From Aurantiochytrium sp. KH105 (lineage: Eukaryota > Sar > Bigyra > Thraustochytrida > Thraustochytriidae), in NCBI GenBank assembly GCA_003116975.1, contig BGKB01000092.1, positions 1 to 64,000 of the forward strand: a stretch of 64,000 nt of DNA. The letters run 5' to 3'. The position numbers and the translations under genes are program-made. Each line of letters opens with the position of its first letter. Position 1 is the stretch's first letter. Shown here piece by piece: positions 27,831 to 37,865 of the stretch. The notes beneath the pieces are model-generated. The model was not told the DNA's origin and did no database searches. It worked only from the letters and a program-made list of their open reading frames with translations.

Positions 27831-29471
27831 TCAGGTCGTTTGTGAGGTCTGCGCTCCAACAAGACTTGCTAGTTCGTCAAGACTTGACGACATTTCTTGT
27901 GTGAACGTAACAAATTCCGTGCGCAAACGACATAGATCCAGCTCGGCTTGCTTCACCCGAGTCTCAAGAGATCGCACCGTACCAGCCAATCGAGACCCAA
28001 GAGGTGCAGTCTTTTCGACACGTGATTTACCAATATCACGCTTGGCAGCCGATGGAGCTTTGCTCTGTCTGTGAGGCAGTGCCTTGTCACTTTTACGTCC
28101 GTCTTTTTCTTTGCGCGCTTGCCCAGATATTGGTTTGGGGTGTCGTTGCTCTTGTTGCGAATGCACGTTTTCCTTTGTCGAGAGCGACGCAGTAAAGTTT
28201 TCCTCCGGAACACACTCGTCTCTGTCTACAAAGACAAAGGAGATGCCGACCTCTGTAAGCACCAAAACCGCAAATTCTGCTTCGGCAGAGGCACCGCTTT
28301 CTATTGCCCATGACGGCACCTTGTCTTCTTCAAAACGACAACTCGTCGCGCCGAGAATCGAACCACCTGCAATTGAATGCATTCCCCTGCGCAAGATATC
28401 CACAACGGCACTCGCCGGTCTGTCAAAACGTCGAAAACCATACAACTTGGTCTCCTGCGGCTCGTCGCGAGACCCTTGCACGCCCGGCGGCGTGAATCCG
28501 CCCATGATCCAGAAGCCTGCATCCGCGGTCTCGAGACGAAGCGGCAAAAGCCACTGTGCTTTGGCATTTGCACACAACGCTTGGTACGAGACTCTTTCTG
28601 CGCCAGATGGCACAGAAACAAGCTTGCGCATGCCGTCTCGACGCACAAGAAGAGCAGTCTCTCCAGGCTTGATCCATTGTGCAGCCAGCCAGTGCAAACC
28701 GAGACCGACGTGTTGCGCTTGTGGTTCCGAGTCTTCTTCACGCTGCTCTTCGCCTAGATTGACGTACGCTGCACGGCCCTCTTCAAGAGTGAGAACGAGT
28801 ACGTGTCGACCTTGTGGACAAAATGTGCATGACGCAAGGGGAATGTTTATTGAAGCGAGCTGGATTTGGGGTTTGTGCGAGGCCAGCTCTCTCGCGGAAA
28901 GGCTATGGTCATATTCGAAACGGGCAATCTCGCCCGATGAGAACGCGGTCGCAATCCAGAATTTGCCCTCGCCCGAGACGGCTTCTCGTCCGGTTGCAAG
29001 TGCCACGAGTTGAGGTTTGTCCACAAGTTTACCCAGCTCTACCCGCGTCCGAAGTTGCCAGAGCACGGGACTTTGAGCTAGCGGTGAGGCTACATGGCCA
29101 GCGATCGCTCCAAACCAGGCGCGAAAGCCCAGCTGAAAGACCTTGAGCTCGTCGTCCACGACAACGGCGAGGACTTCTGCGCCGGGGTCAAGAAATTGCA
29201 GCGCCTGCACGTCTCCCGCGCCAACGCGTTTACTCATGAGAAACGCCATGCGGACGTCCCCCGCGCGGCCTCCTTCACTGCCCTCCAAAGGCTCGACGCG
29301 GCGCGTGTGCTCCAGGTGGAAGAGGTCGACGCGCGCGGTCCCGCGGCGCGCCGCCGCGACGATGCCCATGCCCGACGACATGGACACCGCCGCCTGCGCG
29401 CCGCGGGCGCCGGCGTCAGCGCCGTCCGCGCGGGCGCCGGGGTACGCGTGCACGCGCGCGCGCGACGCCAT
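27831..29471 (-). CDS. Unidentified beta-propeller-like protein with C-terminal coiled coil
   Basis: 546 residues from the ATG at 29469-29471; a later ATG (MSSGMGIVAAARRGTARVDL) could also serve. The N-terminal ~370 residues are rich in short beta-strand patterns typical of a degenerate WD40 propeller (VQALQFLDPGAEVLAVVVDD, SGEIARFEYDH, CTFCPQGRHVLVLTLEEGRA, EFAVLVLTEVGISFVF), without canonical GH-WD repeats. A Lys/Ser/Gln-rich linker of about 90 residues follows. The last 45 residues are coiled coil (LETRVKQAELDLCRLRTEF). No catalytic motif or membrane segment. It converges with Hsp104 and is divergent from the coiled-coil gene at 29765. No family recognised; an adaptor or scaffold is the only reasonable suggestion. 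Confidence 0.65.
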   Translation of the reverse strand: MASRARVHAYPGARADGADAGARGAQAAVSMSSGMGIVAAARRGTARVDLFHLEHTRRVEPLEGSEGGRAGDVRMAFLMSKRVGAGDVQALQFLDPGAEVLAVVVDDELKVFQLGFRAWFGAIAGHVASPLAQSPVLWQLRTRVELGKLVDKPQLVALATGREAVSGEGKFWIATAFSSGEIARFEYDHSLSARELASHKPQIQLASINIPLASCTFCPQGRHVLVLTLEEGRAAYVNLGEEQREEDSEPQAQHVGLGLHWLAAQWIKPGETALLVRRDGMRKLVSVPSGAERVSYQALCANAKAQWLLPLRLETADAGFWIMGGFTPPGVQGSRDEPQETKLYGFRRFDRPASAVVDILRRGMHSIAGGSILGATSCRFEEDKVPSWAIESGASAEAEFAVLVLTEVGISFVFVDRDECVPEENFTASLSTKENVHSQQEQRHPKPISGQARKEKDGRKSDKALPHRQSKAPSAAKRDIGKSRVEKTAPLGSRLAGTVRSLETRVKQAELDLCRLRTEFVTFTQEMSSSLDELASLVGAQTSQTT

Positions 29472-29764
29472 GGCGGGTCCCCGGCGGCCGCCCCGCGCCG
29501 GCCGCTCCCGACGGTTATGCTCTTGCCGCACCGGGACGAAGCGTCAAAGATATCCAGAGGCGAGGTCGAGACAAAGTTCGCAGCGACGGTTAAGCTGGTT
29601 AAGAGTTACAGTTAGTCCGTTCGGCAACTTCGCTTCGAGAGCGCGACCCGAGGCGGCGCGGCGCAGACCCGCAAGGGAAAAACCGCGCGGCGCGCGAGCC
29701 CGCGCGAGCCGCGCGAGCTCGGCCGGCCGCTGCGCGAGGGCGCGGAGGCGGGCCGGCGGAGAGC

Positions 29765-31942
29765 ATGGCGGACCCCGAGGCGGAGCTGTCGGCGGCCATG
29801 GCGGAGCTGACGGCGCAGCTGGACGCGAGGTCGACGACGAGCGCGAGGACGACGACGACGACGACGGCGACGGCGGCGACGGCGACGGGGAGCAGGGGCC
29901 CTGCGGGGAGGAGGACGAGGGCCGGCGGAGGAGAGGCCGAGGAGGAAAGCCAGGCGGCAGCCGTGGCGGTGAGGAGACTGTCGAGGTCCAGGAGGAGGGG
30001 GGCCGCGACGGGAAGCTGGGAGGGCGGCGTCAACGCCGACGACAACGAAATGCTGGCGGCCGCGCGTCAAGACCCAGAAGAGGCCAGGGATATGGCGTTT
30101 GGACGAAACGCGTGGCAGAATGTCCCGGCAATCGTGCGCGATAAAATGCTCGTTCTCTCCCAGACCGTGGCCACGCAGGCGACGGAGATTGCAGACCTCC
30201 GAAGCATCGTGACCGCTCTCCAGGAAAGCTCCCGCGACGCGGCCTCACAAACCTGGGTTGAAACGAATGTGAAAAAGCTTTCTTCGACTCAGGACGCCCG
30301 CATCGAAGGACTTGCAAGGCGCGTTGACCACATGCGGCAGACGGTCGACCTCAAGGCAGATGCCGCATATCTCACGAGCTGCCTGCTGACCAAGGCGAAC
30401 AAGTCCGAAGTAAACTCGATGCAAGCCAAGGTTGACCGGGCAGCGGAGCGCGTCGAGACAAATCTTCGTCAACAGCATGATGATCGATGGGAAAGACTCC
30501 AGCGCGCCAGCGAAGCCTACCGCGAAGGCGTTGCAATGCAGTTGCAAGAAGCGCTCCGATCCATGTCAACGCAGCGCGCCAAGATCGATGAGCGTATTGC
30601 AAGGGTGCAAGCGTCAATGCGGGACCGTCTGGACCGTCCGGAGACGACAGAGAGCGGTGGCAGCTCGAGTGGCAGCGATAGCTTTGGTTACGACGAGCCT
30701 CGTTCTGCCTACGCAGCAAATGGGGAATTGATTCGTGGGAAAAGCCGCCGTCGCCCTCACGGCCCGGCCAATGGCGGGAAAACAGGCTCCAACGCGGATC
30801 CGACTGCATCTCGCGAATTCAACAGTCTCGTACGCCAGGTAGAGACGCTGGCGGCAGTACAGTCGAAAATGCAACAGGTCATGCAAGAACTCGAGTCGAG
30901 GGTTGACTTGAGCGCGAGCAAGACCGATCTGCAATCCATCGCTGCCGAAAAGGCAAATAAGCTTTCTGTTGCCAACGCGATCCACCGCAAGGCGAATAAA
31001 GATGATCTGGAAAACACAATTGCCGCTCTCACGGCACGTCTACAGGCAGTCGAGGATGGTCTTTCGGGAGGCAGCGCGCGCCCGAGCACGGGGAAGATGG
31101 GACGTCTGCGCACCGATCTCGATCGCGCTCTCAAAGCATTAGAAAACGTGCCGTCGCTCGAACAGGTTGGAACTGCGCTCGATAAACTCGCCGAAGAGCT
31201 TAAGCCTCAGATTGATAATGCGCTTCTCGGAGTAGATCAGCTACGCCGCAACGCGGGCAAGAACCATGCTGGAACAGGCGTCAATGAGGGTGCAAGTGGT
31301 GTTGCAAATCTTTCTGCAATCGAAGGCCGCGTCAGAGCCGCGCACGAACGCTGCGCATCGCTTCAATCTGATCTTGAAGAAAGATTCGGTGATGTAACCG
31401 CCAGACTTCGTTCAGTAGAAGATCAAATCGTAGCGCAAGATCTCGTCGCTAAACGCATGGAGCTGTCCGGGGTGACGCATCACGATGACAACATCGATGA
31501 CGAGATTGAGGACGTTGCTCTTGAGATTGTCTTTAGTGATAGTGACGAGGACAATAATGAGTTCGTCGCCGAGGACGTCAAACAAGCCTTCGAGGCTCGC
31601 TCGATGCTTGGCAAACAAGCCGCGCACGTGCAATTATCGGAATTACATGAGCTGGCGCCCGCGCGACGACCCTCACCGCGAAAAGGTACGCGCGCATCTC
31701 GTCTAGGGAGCGGTGTGGCTGGCACCCTTAAATCCAAGTCCAAAACTAGCGCATCATCTAAACCAAAGATTGTGAAGGGAACGCGCAAAAAGGTATCGAG
31801 CGGAAAGGGAAGCCGAGCGACCAAGAAGAAACATGAATGTGCTGTAGGTGCTGCTGCACGCGAGGTGGTACGCGATCGACTTCAGCGGCAAGTTTCGGGG
31901 TCGCGGAGGGGGCGCGACGGCCTTGGACAGCGCCCAAAATAA
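29765..31942 (+). CDS. Long coiled-coil protein with KA-type repeats
   Basis: 725 residues from the ATG at 29765. Residues 1-100 are low-complexity Thr/Ala/Gly. From about residue 115 to 540 the protein is nearly all helical with heptads and periodic 'kAdk..' elements (VDLKADAAYLTSCLLTKANK, ASKTDLQSIAAEKANKLSV, HRKANKDDLENTIAALTARL) of the kind seen in ciliary and centriolar coiled-coil proteins. The C-terminal 150 residues are acidic then very basic (RKGTRASRLGSGVAG, KGTRKKVSSGKGS). No enzyme motif. The 3' end converges with the LACTB-like gene. I do not recognise a named family. Confidence 0.7.
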   Translation: MADPEAELSAAMAELTAQLDARSTTSARTTTTTTATAATATGSRGPAGRRTRAGGGEAEEESQAAAVAVRRLSRSRRRGAATGSWEGGVNADDNEMLAAARQDPEEARDMAFGRNAWQNVPAIVRDKMLVLSQTVATQATEIADLRSIVTALQESSRDAASQTWVETNVKKLSSTQDARIEGLARRVDHMRQTVDLKADAAYLTSCLLTKANKSEVNSMQAKVDRAAERVETNLRQQHDDRWERLQRASEAYREGVAMQLQEALRSMSTQRAKIDERIARVQASMRDRLDRPETTESGGSSSGSDSFGYDEPRSAYAANGELIRGKSRRRPHGPANGGKTGSNADPTASREFNSLVRQVETLAAVQSKMQQVMQELESRVDLSASKTDLQSIAAEKANKLSVANAIHRKANKDDLENTIAALTARLQAVEDGLSGGSARPSTGKMGRLRTDLDRALKALENVPSLEQVGTALDKLAEELKPQIDNALLGVDQLRRNAGKNHAGTGVNEGASGVANLSAIEGRVRAAHERCASLQSDLEERFGDVTARLRSVEDQIVAQDLVAKRMELSGVTHHDDNIDDEIEDVALEIVFSDSDEDNNEFVAEDVKQAFEARSMLGKQAAHVQLSELHELAPARRPSPRKGTRASRLGSGVAGTLKSKSKTSASSKPKIVKGTRKKVSSGKGSRATKKKHECAVGAAAREVVRDRLQRQVSGSRRGRDGLGQRPK

Positions 31943-32180
31943 GGTGAGCGTGGAGCGATTACGAGAAACAAAAGATGGCCTGCTCGTGGAAAGCGCAGGT
32001 ACACTGAGACAGTAACGTGATCGCTCGCGCGCGTGCGCCGATTGATCGATCGGCCGACCGACGGACCGACCAACGGGCCAAGCAAACTGTAAGACAAACA
32101 AGAAGTAAAAATAAATGTTTACCAACCTTGGCATACGCGTGTACTGGTGGTGATGTTTGCTTGTAAAAGTGTAAGCCGAA

Positions 32181-33622
32181 TCAAGCCTTGCGGGAAGTGA
32201 GCGCTTCATGAAAGGTCGTAAGCAGACGAACACCGCGCGCCTTGTGCTGCTGCGAGTCGAGGCCGTTGACACAATACGCCATGACGGCCTTGAGCTCTGG
32301 GTTAAAGACCTGCAAGTGAATAAACTACGAGTTAGCATCCAGATTACTTTGTGGAGCATTGAACGCGAAAAATTCGTCAAACTTACCAGAACGCTTCCAC
32401 CCGCACCGCCCCATCCGACCCAGCCAGGCGCACCAAAGATCTCAAAGCGATCAAGTCCCCAGCCACAGTTTGAAAGCTTCATCTTGCGGCACATGAACTC
32501 GTCCTTGAGCACAGTGTGACGCTCGGCATCAAAACCAAGAGCAGACTTGAGTCCCTCTGACGAAAGATAGTCACCCTCAAGAAGATTGCGAAGAATGCGT
32601 CCAACGGATCGGGCATTGGAAACGCCCGCCGCAGAAGAAAGCGGAAGCGCGCGCACTTCAGGGTTGTTGCAGATCTCGTAGAGGCTTGCAGGAACGTCGC
32701 TGAAGAGAGCGAGAACCCGCGATGCAGGCGAGCCCTTGGTGGTCATGCCCTTGATCACCTCGCGATCAAAAGGCTGCAACGCGTCCATGGGACCGAAAAA
32801 GAGACTGAGGAGGGAGCGCGGGAGGTACGAGTACAAGAGGTAGCGCAGCACGACAAACCTGCGTGACTGCGTCGGGTAGTGCGTCGACACGCGAGATTGC
32901 CACTCAGAAGGGCAGCCGATGGAGAAGTCGATCTTGTCGTCCTTGTTGACGATTTCCTCGGCAACGAATTCATCAATGCTACGTCCATCAACGCGGCGAA
33001 CGAGCTCATTCGCGTACATGCCGCGCGTAACAGCATGGTAGATTTGACGCTTGGGAGGCTGCTCGGTGACATACTCTGGCTTGTTGGCCTCGAGGAACTC
33101 GCGTGCCTTGTCATGATCGGAAAAAATCTTAAGGCCCTCGGCTTTGGTCGGTGCGGGATTGAGCGTGCTCACACCGGCCTGATGGCGCATGAGGTCCGCC
33201 ACGGTAGCTTTATTGTCGAGACTGGGCCAGTACTTTGCGATGGGCGCGTCGTAGTCGAGCTTGCCTCGATCCGCCAGCATGGCCATAGCAAGCGACTCGA
33301 TCACTTTGGTGCAACTGAAAATTACCGTGAACGAGTCTGCCTCGAGTTTGTGTTCCTTGTCGCAGCCGCCATTCAAGTCGACCACCAGCTCACCATTGAC
33401 ATAGCAGGCCAGCTGAGAGCCCACCTCTCGGCCCTCGCGGTAGTTGGCCTCGAAGGCCTTCTTGACGGCTTCCAGACCGGGCTGGAGCTTGTTGGTGTCA
33501 ATCTCCAACTTGCGCTCTCGCTGCTGCTTCTTGAACGCCACGCCGCCCATCACTGCGGCGCAGAGCAGCGCCGTGCCGGCAACGAGCTTGTTGCCGGCGA
33601 CCCACTCGATCACCTCGCTCAT
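32181..33622 (-). CDS. LACTB-like serine beta-lactamase-fold protein (two exons)
   Basis: Complement of 32387-33622 joined to 32181-32309; 454 residues. The intron (32310-32386, 77 nt) has GTAAGT and TTGCAG ends. Splicing replaces a meaningless 200-residue tail with VFNPELKAVMAYCVNGLDS, which completes the fold. Start: ATG at 33620-33622. An N-terminal membrane helix (LVAGTALLCAAVMGGVAF, residues 13-30) anchors the protein. The catalytic S-x-x-K is FSCTK (S103, K106), a YHAVTRG segment fits the second-motif Tyr, and GWVGWGGAGGSV corresponds to the third-motif region (H/W-x-G). This is the serine beta-lactamase-related family of eukaryotes (LACTB, nematode LACT), which act as serine hydrolases or peptidases rather than antibiotic resistance enzymes. 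Convergent with the coiled-coil gene. Confidence 0.88.
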
Positions 33623-34175
33623 CCTCGCGTGCTCGAATGCTCGCGTGCTCGACTCTTCGCCTCCTCGTTCCGGACTTGCCCGAGGCTCGAGATCCCGCGG
33701 ATACTCGCAGCTACCCGGTCGGTCGGACACAGAAATTTTCGGCGGGTGGAAAAGTCAAATAAAAGCGCGGCAAAAGCAAAAGCGTCACGAAAAAGGGGGA
33801 GGGAACGACAGAAGGCATGGCAATATTGCGGTCTGACTGTGAGGAAGAAGACGATAAAGTTGAGCGATTGTAGCTTGGTCCAGGCTTAGGCCTAGCAGCG
33901 AGTTGTGCCTTGAATGTTCCGCGAAGAGATGCGGACTCGCGTGACGGCCGCGAGAATCAGCCTTTTGTTGTCAGAATATGAAGTCGGAGAACGGTCTTGA
34001 GAAAATCATCGCCCTCTGCAATCATGAACCTTTAATTTCAAAGTGAAACTGTTGAGGCAAGCGAAGAGATGATCAAAACTTCACTATGGCCGACGTAAGA
34101 GGTCAGAACTCGTTCTCTCTTTCTCTCGATCTCTCTCAATGCCTCTCTACACAAGTTGAACAATGGATCATCATA
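33623..34175. other. Intergenic region upstream of the LACTB-like gene
   Basis: Promoter of the LACTB-like gene and 3' region of the kinesin. AT-rich in the second half; ctctctttctctcgatctctct near 34115-34138. No gene seen. Confidence 0.5.
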
Positions 34176-37100
34176 TTACTGTTTTTGCTGTTTCTGTTTG
34201 GTAGCCTGGCCGAGCTGCGTACGACGGCAGCGATTCGCAAAGGTGAGCGAGCACAGAGTCTCTGGGGCGTTCCACTCGACAGGCGAGACGTTGACGAACA
34301 TGAGCACCTTGGATGAACCGCTGAGCGAGTCTTGAAGCAAAAAGGTAAGTTTCGAGTCGCGAAATGGCACATGGTCCTGCTTCTCGTTGCCAAGCGCTTG
34401 AATGACATTGCCGAGCGCCGAGAGCGACTTGTTTATGTTCTTGGCCTCGGTGAGCATGCCGCCCGTCGCATTTGTTTTGTCGAGACGCTCAGAACCAGCA
34501 AGATCAATGAGATTGAGCTTGGAGCGTGTTGTAAACTTTTCGTGCTTCGCCACGAGCGTAATGGTAACGACCAAGTGGGAGCGGGACGAGTGCTGATTCA
34601 CATTGTGGCGGCCCACGGTGCGGTTCAAGATGCCCTTCTTCATGAGTTCCTCAACGCGTTCCATTGACTCGATTGGAACCTGTTCCAGACCGGGCACATG
34701 GAGACCGTGCGGCCCGCGACGAACCTCTAGCTTCTTGCGCACCTGGTGCTGTGGGAGCTGTTTGGGGTCCACAGGCGCCGCAAAGAGATCTCGAATAGAC
34801 TCATTGTAAATCTCCAGCATTGACATCTCCACAGAATACTCGACGAGGCCCTTGCGCTCCTCCACGGTATCAAAGAGCGTCTGAAAAGTGCGGTGGATCA
34901 CGCCGCGGTCGGTGTCCGTTCCGTCCATTGTATACGTCTTGCCCGAACCCGTTTGTCCGTAAGCAAAGATGCATACATTGTATCCATCAAGAGCAGACTG
35001 CACGAGTGGTTCGACCTGAGCATAGACCTGAGCTTGCTGGGATGCGGGATTAAAAACCTCGTCAAACTCAAAGAGGTCATTCTGGTCGCGACAGGCCAGC
35101 GACTGAACGAGCTGGATCTCTCCCTCGTTTGGAAAGCTCACCACCACGTCAGCCTTGCCGGACTTTGTCTCATGGCCCAGCACGGGCCGGACACGGCAGT
35201 ACACGCGAATGTTACCCTGGAGATCGACGAGCTTGTTGTGAATGGCGCGCCGCTTGCGAATTTCGTCGGCAAGGCGGTCTTCAACTGCAGCCACCGTCTG
35301 CTTCATGGCCTCAAACTCCATTGGGTCGATTGACTCAGCATTACGCAGCGTCTCGAGGTCCTGCTCGAGCTGCGCAACGCGACGTGCCTTTGCCGCAAGT
35401 TCTTGGGTTTGACTCTGAAGGCGCTCTTCCTGCTCTTGGAGCTTTTGCTCGTTGGCAGCGCCCGTGCGGGCGTCATGAGCACGAATTGCGGTCTCCATTT
35501 CGTCCTTGCAACGCGCGAGATTTTGTTCGAGACTGCGAGACTTTTCTTTGGCGCGCCGCAACTTCATCTCGAGGTCGGCGACCTGCTGCTCGTGCGCTTC
35601 GTTGCGCGAGGAGAGCGCGGCAAGTTCCTCGATTTTGGCTTGCGCGGCGGCGAGCTCACGACGTAGCTGGGCGCCCTGCGCGGCCTCGCGCGCAAGATCC
35701 TCACGCGTTGTCTTGGCACTCGATTCGAGAACCTCGCGCTCGGAGGCTTCGCGCTCGTGCGTGCGGGCCAAGCCCTGCGCATTTTCGCGCGCAGCAATGA
35801 GCTCGGCATGCGTCGCGTCGAGCTCTGCGTCCTTTTCATGCAGCTGCTCGCGCAGACGATGCAGAGAGGACGCGAGCTCTTCGATCTTGCGCGTCGCGCC
35901 ATCATCGGCCTGAGAGCGTTTCTTGCCGGCTTCCTGCATGTCGACGAGGGCCTCTTGCGCAGCCGCGAGATCCCGCTTGGCACTTTCCGACGCATCCGCG
36001 GCTCGTTGCGCCTCGTGCCGAAGGGCTGCGGACGTGGCGAACTCTTGCTGAAGTTCAGCCTTGACCTGCGTGAGAGCTTTTTGCAAGACATCGCGCTCGT
36101 TACCGGCTCGCGTGGCGCGACGCTCAGCAGCGTGAAGCTTTTCCTCTGTATCAATGAGTTCGGACTTTTGCTGGGAGAGCTTGTCGTGGAGATTTGACAC
36201 TTCGTCGTGCAATTCCTTGAGCTCTGCGCTTTCTCCGCCTCGCGCGCCGCCCTTGCTACTTGCAGAGGAAGGAGAGCCTGCGGATGCCGACGCTTTCTGA
36301 GGCGAGGCGCGCGACGCAGCAGCGAGTTCATGACGGACTGTTTGCACCTCACGCTCAAGAGCGTCGGCGCGATCTTGAGCCTGTTGCGCATCTTGTCGCA
36401 GGCGCGCTGTGGTCTTGAACTCGAGATCGAGCTCGACCTTGACCTTGTCGAGTGCGGACTGCACCACGTCGCGCTCGTTGGCGGCTCGATTGAGCTGACG
36501 CTTCGACGCTTCGAGAGCCTCCGTGGTTGCGAGAAGTTTGTTCGCCGATGTCGAAATCTCGGTGCGCAGACGCTGGAGCTCTTGCTCTTGCGCATGGGTC
36601 TCCTGATCTTGCCCGTTACTCCTGTTAGTACCGCTGTTTGCAGCAGCTAAATCTCTTGAGCGAAGTCTACGTTCGGCCTCGGAAGCTCGCTGCTTAGCCT
36701 TGGTCCTGTCTTCTTCAGCTTGTTGGCATTGACGCCGCACCTGATCAAGTTCGGCCTCAAGACCCACGACTTGCTTGCGGGACGCGAGACTGGCCTCCAT
36801 TTCTTCGTTGAGCTCCTCCTTGACTTGGCCGAGAGCGTGCTCCAAGCTCCGCTTTGCCGCGGCCATATCTTCGAGTTGTTGCGCAAGAGCCTCGCGCTCT
36901 TTCGACTCGTTCGCATTCGCGGGCTTTGGCGAAGCTGCATGACTCGCTTCATCGAGAGCCCGTTGGCGTTCATCGTCAAGCTCTGCCTGGAGCGCATCAA
37001 GCTCTTTTTCGGATCGAGCTCTTTCCTCCTTGAGCGAGCGCTTGAGTGCCGCGACGCGCGCGCGCTCCTCCTCCAGCTGGACCTCGAGTGATTTTGTCGC

Positions 37101-37865
37101 CTGCGCGCGTGTGGAGAGGATGCTGTTGTTGTACTCGTGAATTAGATCTGGCACATCCGTGTAAAGCACGCTGGCGGAAAACCAGCACGAAGTACCATCA
37201 CTGTAAACTGCCTTGTATTGCATGTCAACCTCACCATCGGGCAGTGCTGACGCGCGATGATCCGTGATGCTCTCAATGAGATTCTGATCTTCGGTTTTGT
37301 CTTCGTAATCGTCATCTTGATGTTGATTGTCATGCGCTTTGGGAGCTCGCGGGGGATGTTCGTCCGTGTCGAGTGGGCTCAGACCGAGCTCTTCGGTCAT
37401 TTTCCGCTCGCGCTCGGCAACGTCAATCTCTCGCCCTGGAGTCGATGCGACGGTGTGGCGATATTGTTTGGGTTGCTCTTTGTGGACATGATGACTCTGA
37501 CTTGCTTGCGCTTGAGCAACATTTGCAGTTGCGGCGCCGAGCTCACGAGACCAATTGACCGAGCTGGCCCTGCGTTGGCGCTCCTCGTTGGCGATGGAAG
37601 GGTTGTCGCGAAGCTTTAGAAAGAGTCGTCTGTACGGCTCGTCGAGCGGATTTTCCCACGTGCTTTGGCCCGTACGATGATTGTAGTAGTACGGATTACC
37701 ATCGGCGTCCTCAGCAGGCTCCCATTCTCTAGGCAGGTCGGCAGTGAGCGCCTCTTCGGCGAGCCAGAGGAAGCCCGCGTCGCGCTGAGGGTCCATGCCC
37801 AAAAGCATAGCATGGTCTACGACTGCCTTGCGGAAGACATCGTCTTCGTTGCCGCCGAGCTCCAT
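34176..37865 (-). CDS. Kinesin-14 with N-terminal CEP164-like WW domain
   Basis: 1229 residues from the ATG at 37863-37865. N-terminus (about residues 10-75): VVDHAMLLGMDPQRDAGFLW then LPREWEPAEDADGNPYYYN and GQSTWENPLDEPYRRLF. The layout of a short helical lead with (L/I)GMDP, a WW domain with both Trp, then NPLDE.YR is that of the CEP164 N-terminus. About 750 residues of coiled coil follow. The motor is C-terminal: neck-like LVDLQGNIRVYCRVRPVLG (the kinesin-14 signature), P-loop FAYGQTGSGKTYTMDG, switch I NQHSSRSH and switch II LIDLAGSERL. Kinesin-14 motors move to microtubule minus ends. All nucleotide motifs are intact. The frame continues open upstream but is rejected. Localisation at basal bodies is inferred from the WW module only. 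Confidence 0.95.
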   Translation of the reverse strand: MELGGNEDDVFRKAVVDHAMLLGMDPQRDAGFLWLAEEALTADLPREWEPAEDADGNPYYYNHRTGQSTWENPLDEPYRRLFLKLRDNPSIANEERQRRASSVNWSRELGAATANVAQAQASQSHHVHKEQPKQYRHTVASTPGREIDVAERERKMTEELGLSPLDTDEHPPRAPKAHDNQHQDDDYEDKTEDQNLIESITDHRASALPDGEVDMQYKAVYSDGTSCWFSASVLYTDVPDLIHEYNNSILSTRAQATKSLEVQLEEERARVAALKRSLKEERARSEKELDALQAELDDERQRALDEASHAASPKPANANESKEREALAQQLEDMAAAKRSLEHALGQVKEELNEEMEASLASRKQVVGLEAELDQVRRQCQQAEEDRTKAKQRASEAERRLRSRDLAAANSGTNRSNGQDQETHAQEQELQRLRTEISTSANKLLATTEALEASKRQLNRAANERDVVQSALDKVKVELDLEFKTTARLRQDAQQAQDRADALEREVQTVRHELAAASRASPQKASASAGSPSSASSKGGARGGESAELKELHDEVSNLHDKLSQQKSELIDTEEKLHAAERRATRAGNERDVLQKALTQVKAELQQEFATSAALRHEAQRAADASESAKRDLAAAQEALVDMQEAGKKRSQADDGATRKIEELASSLHRLREQLHEKDAELDATHAELIAARENAQGLARTHEREASEREVLESSAKTTREDLAREAAQGAQLRRELAAAQAKIEELAALSSRNEAHEQQVADLEMKLRRAKEKSRSLEQNLARCKDEMETAIRAHDARTGAANEQKLQEQEERLQSQTQELAAKARRVAQLEQDLETLRNAESIDPMEFEAMKQTVAAVEDRLADEIRKRRAIHNKLVDLQGNIRVYCRVRPVLGHETKSGKADVVVSFPNEGEIQLVQSLACRDQNDLFEFDEVFNPASQQAQVYAQVEPLVQSALDGYNVCIFAYGQTGSGKTYTMDGTDTDRGVIHRTFQTLFDTVEERKGLVEYSVEMSMLEIYNESIRDLFAAPVDPKQLPQHQVRKKLEVRRGPHGLHVPGLEQVPIESMERVEELMKKGILNRTVGRHNVNQHSSRSHLVVTITLVAKHEKFTTRSKLNLIDLAGSERLDKTNATGGMLTEAKNINKSLSALGNVIQALGNEKQDHVPFRDSKLTFLLQDSLSGSSKVLMFVNVSPVEWNAPETLCSLTFANRCRRTQLGQATKQKQQKQ

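Noticed and set aside
31754-32180. Continuation of the LACTB-like frame past the intron donor
   Set aside because: Residues after the GTAAGT donor lose all family similarity and overlap the convergent coiled-coil gene; splicing at 32386/32310 restores the family C-terminus.
32181-33622. Antibiotic-resistance beta-lactamase
   Set aside because: The SxxK motif belongs to the eukaryotic LACTB-type serine hydrolase branch, with an N-terminal anchor and an intron; no mobile-element context.
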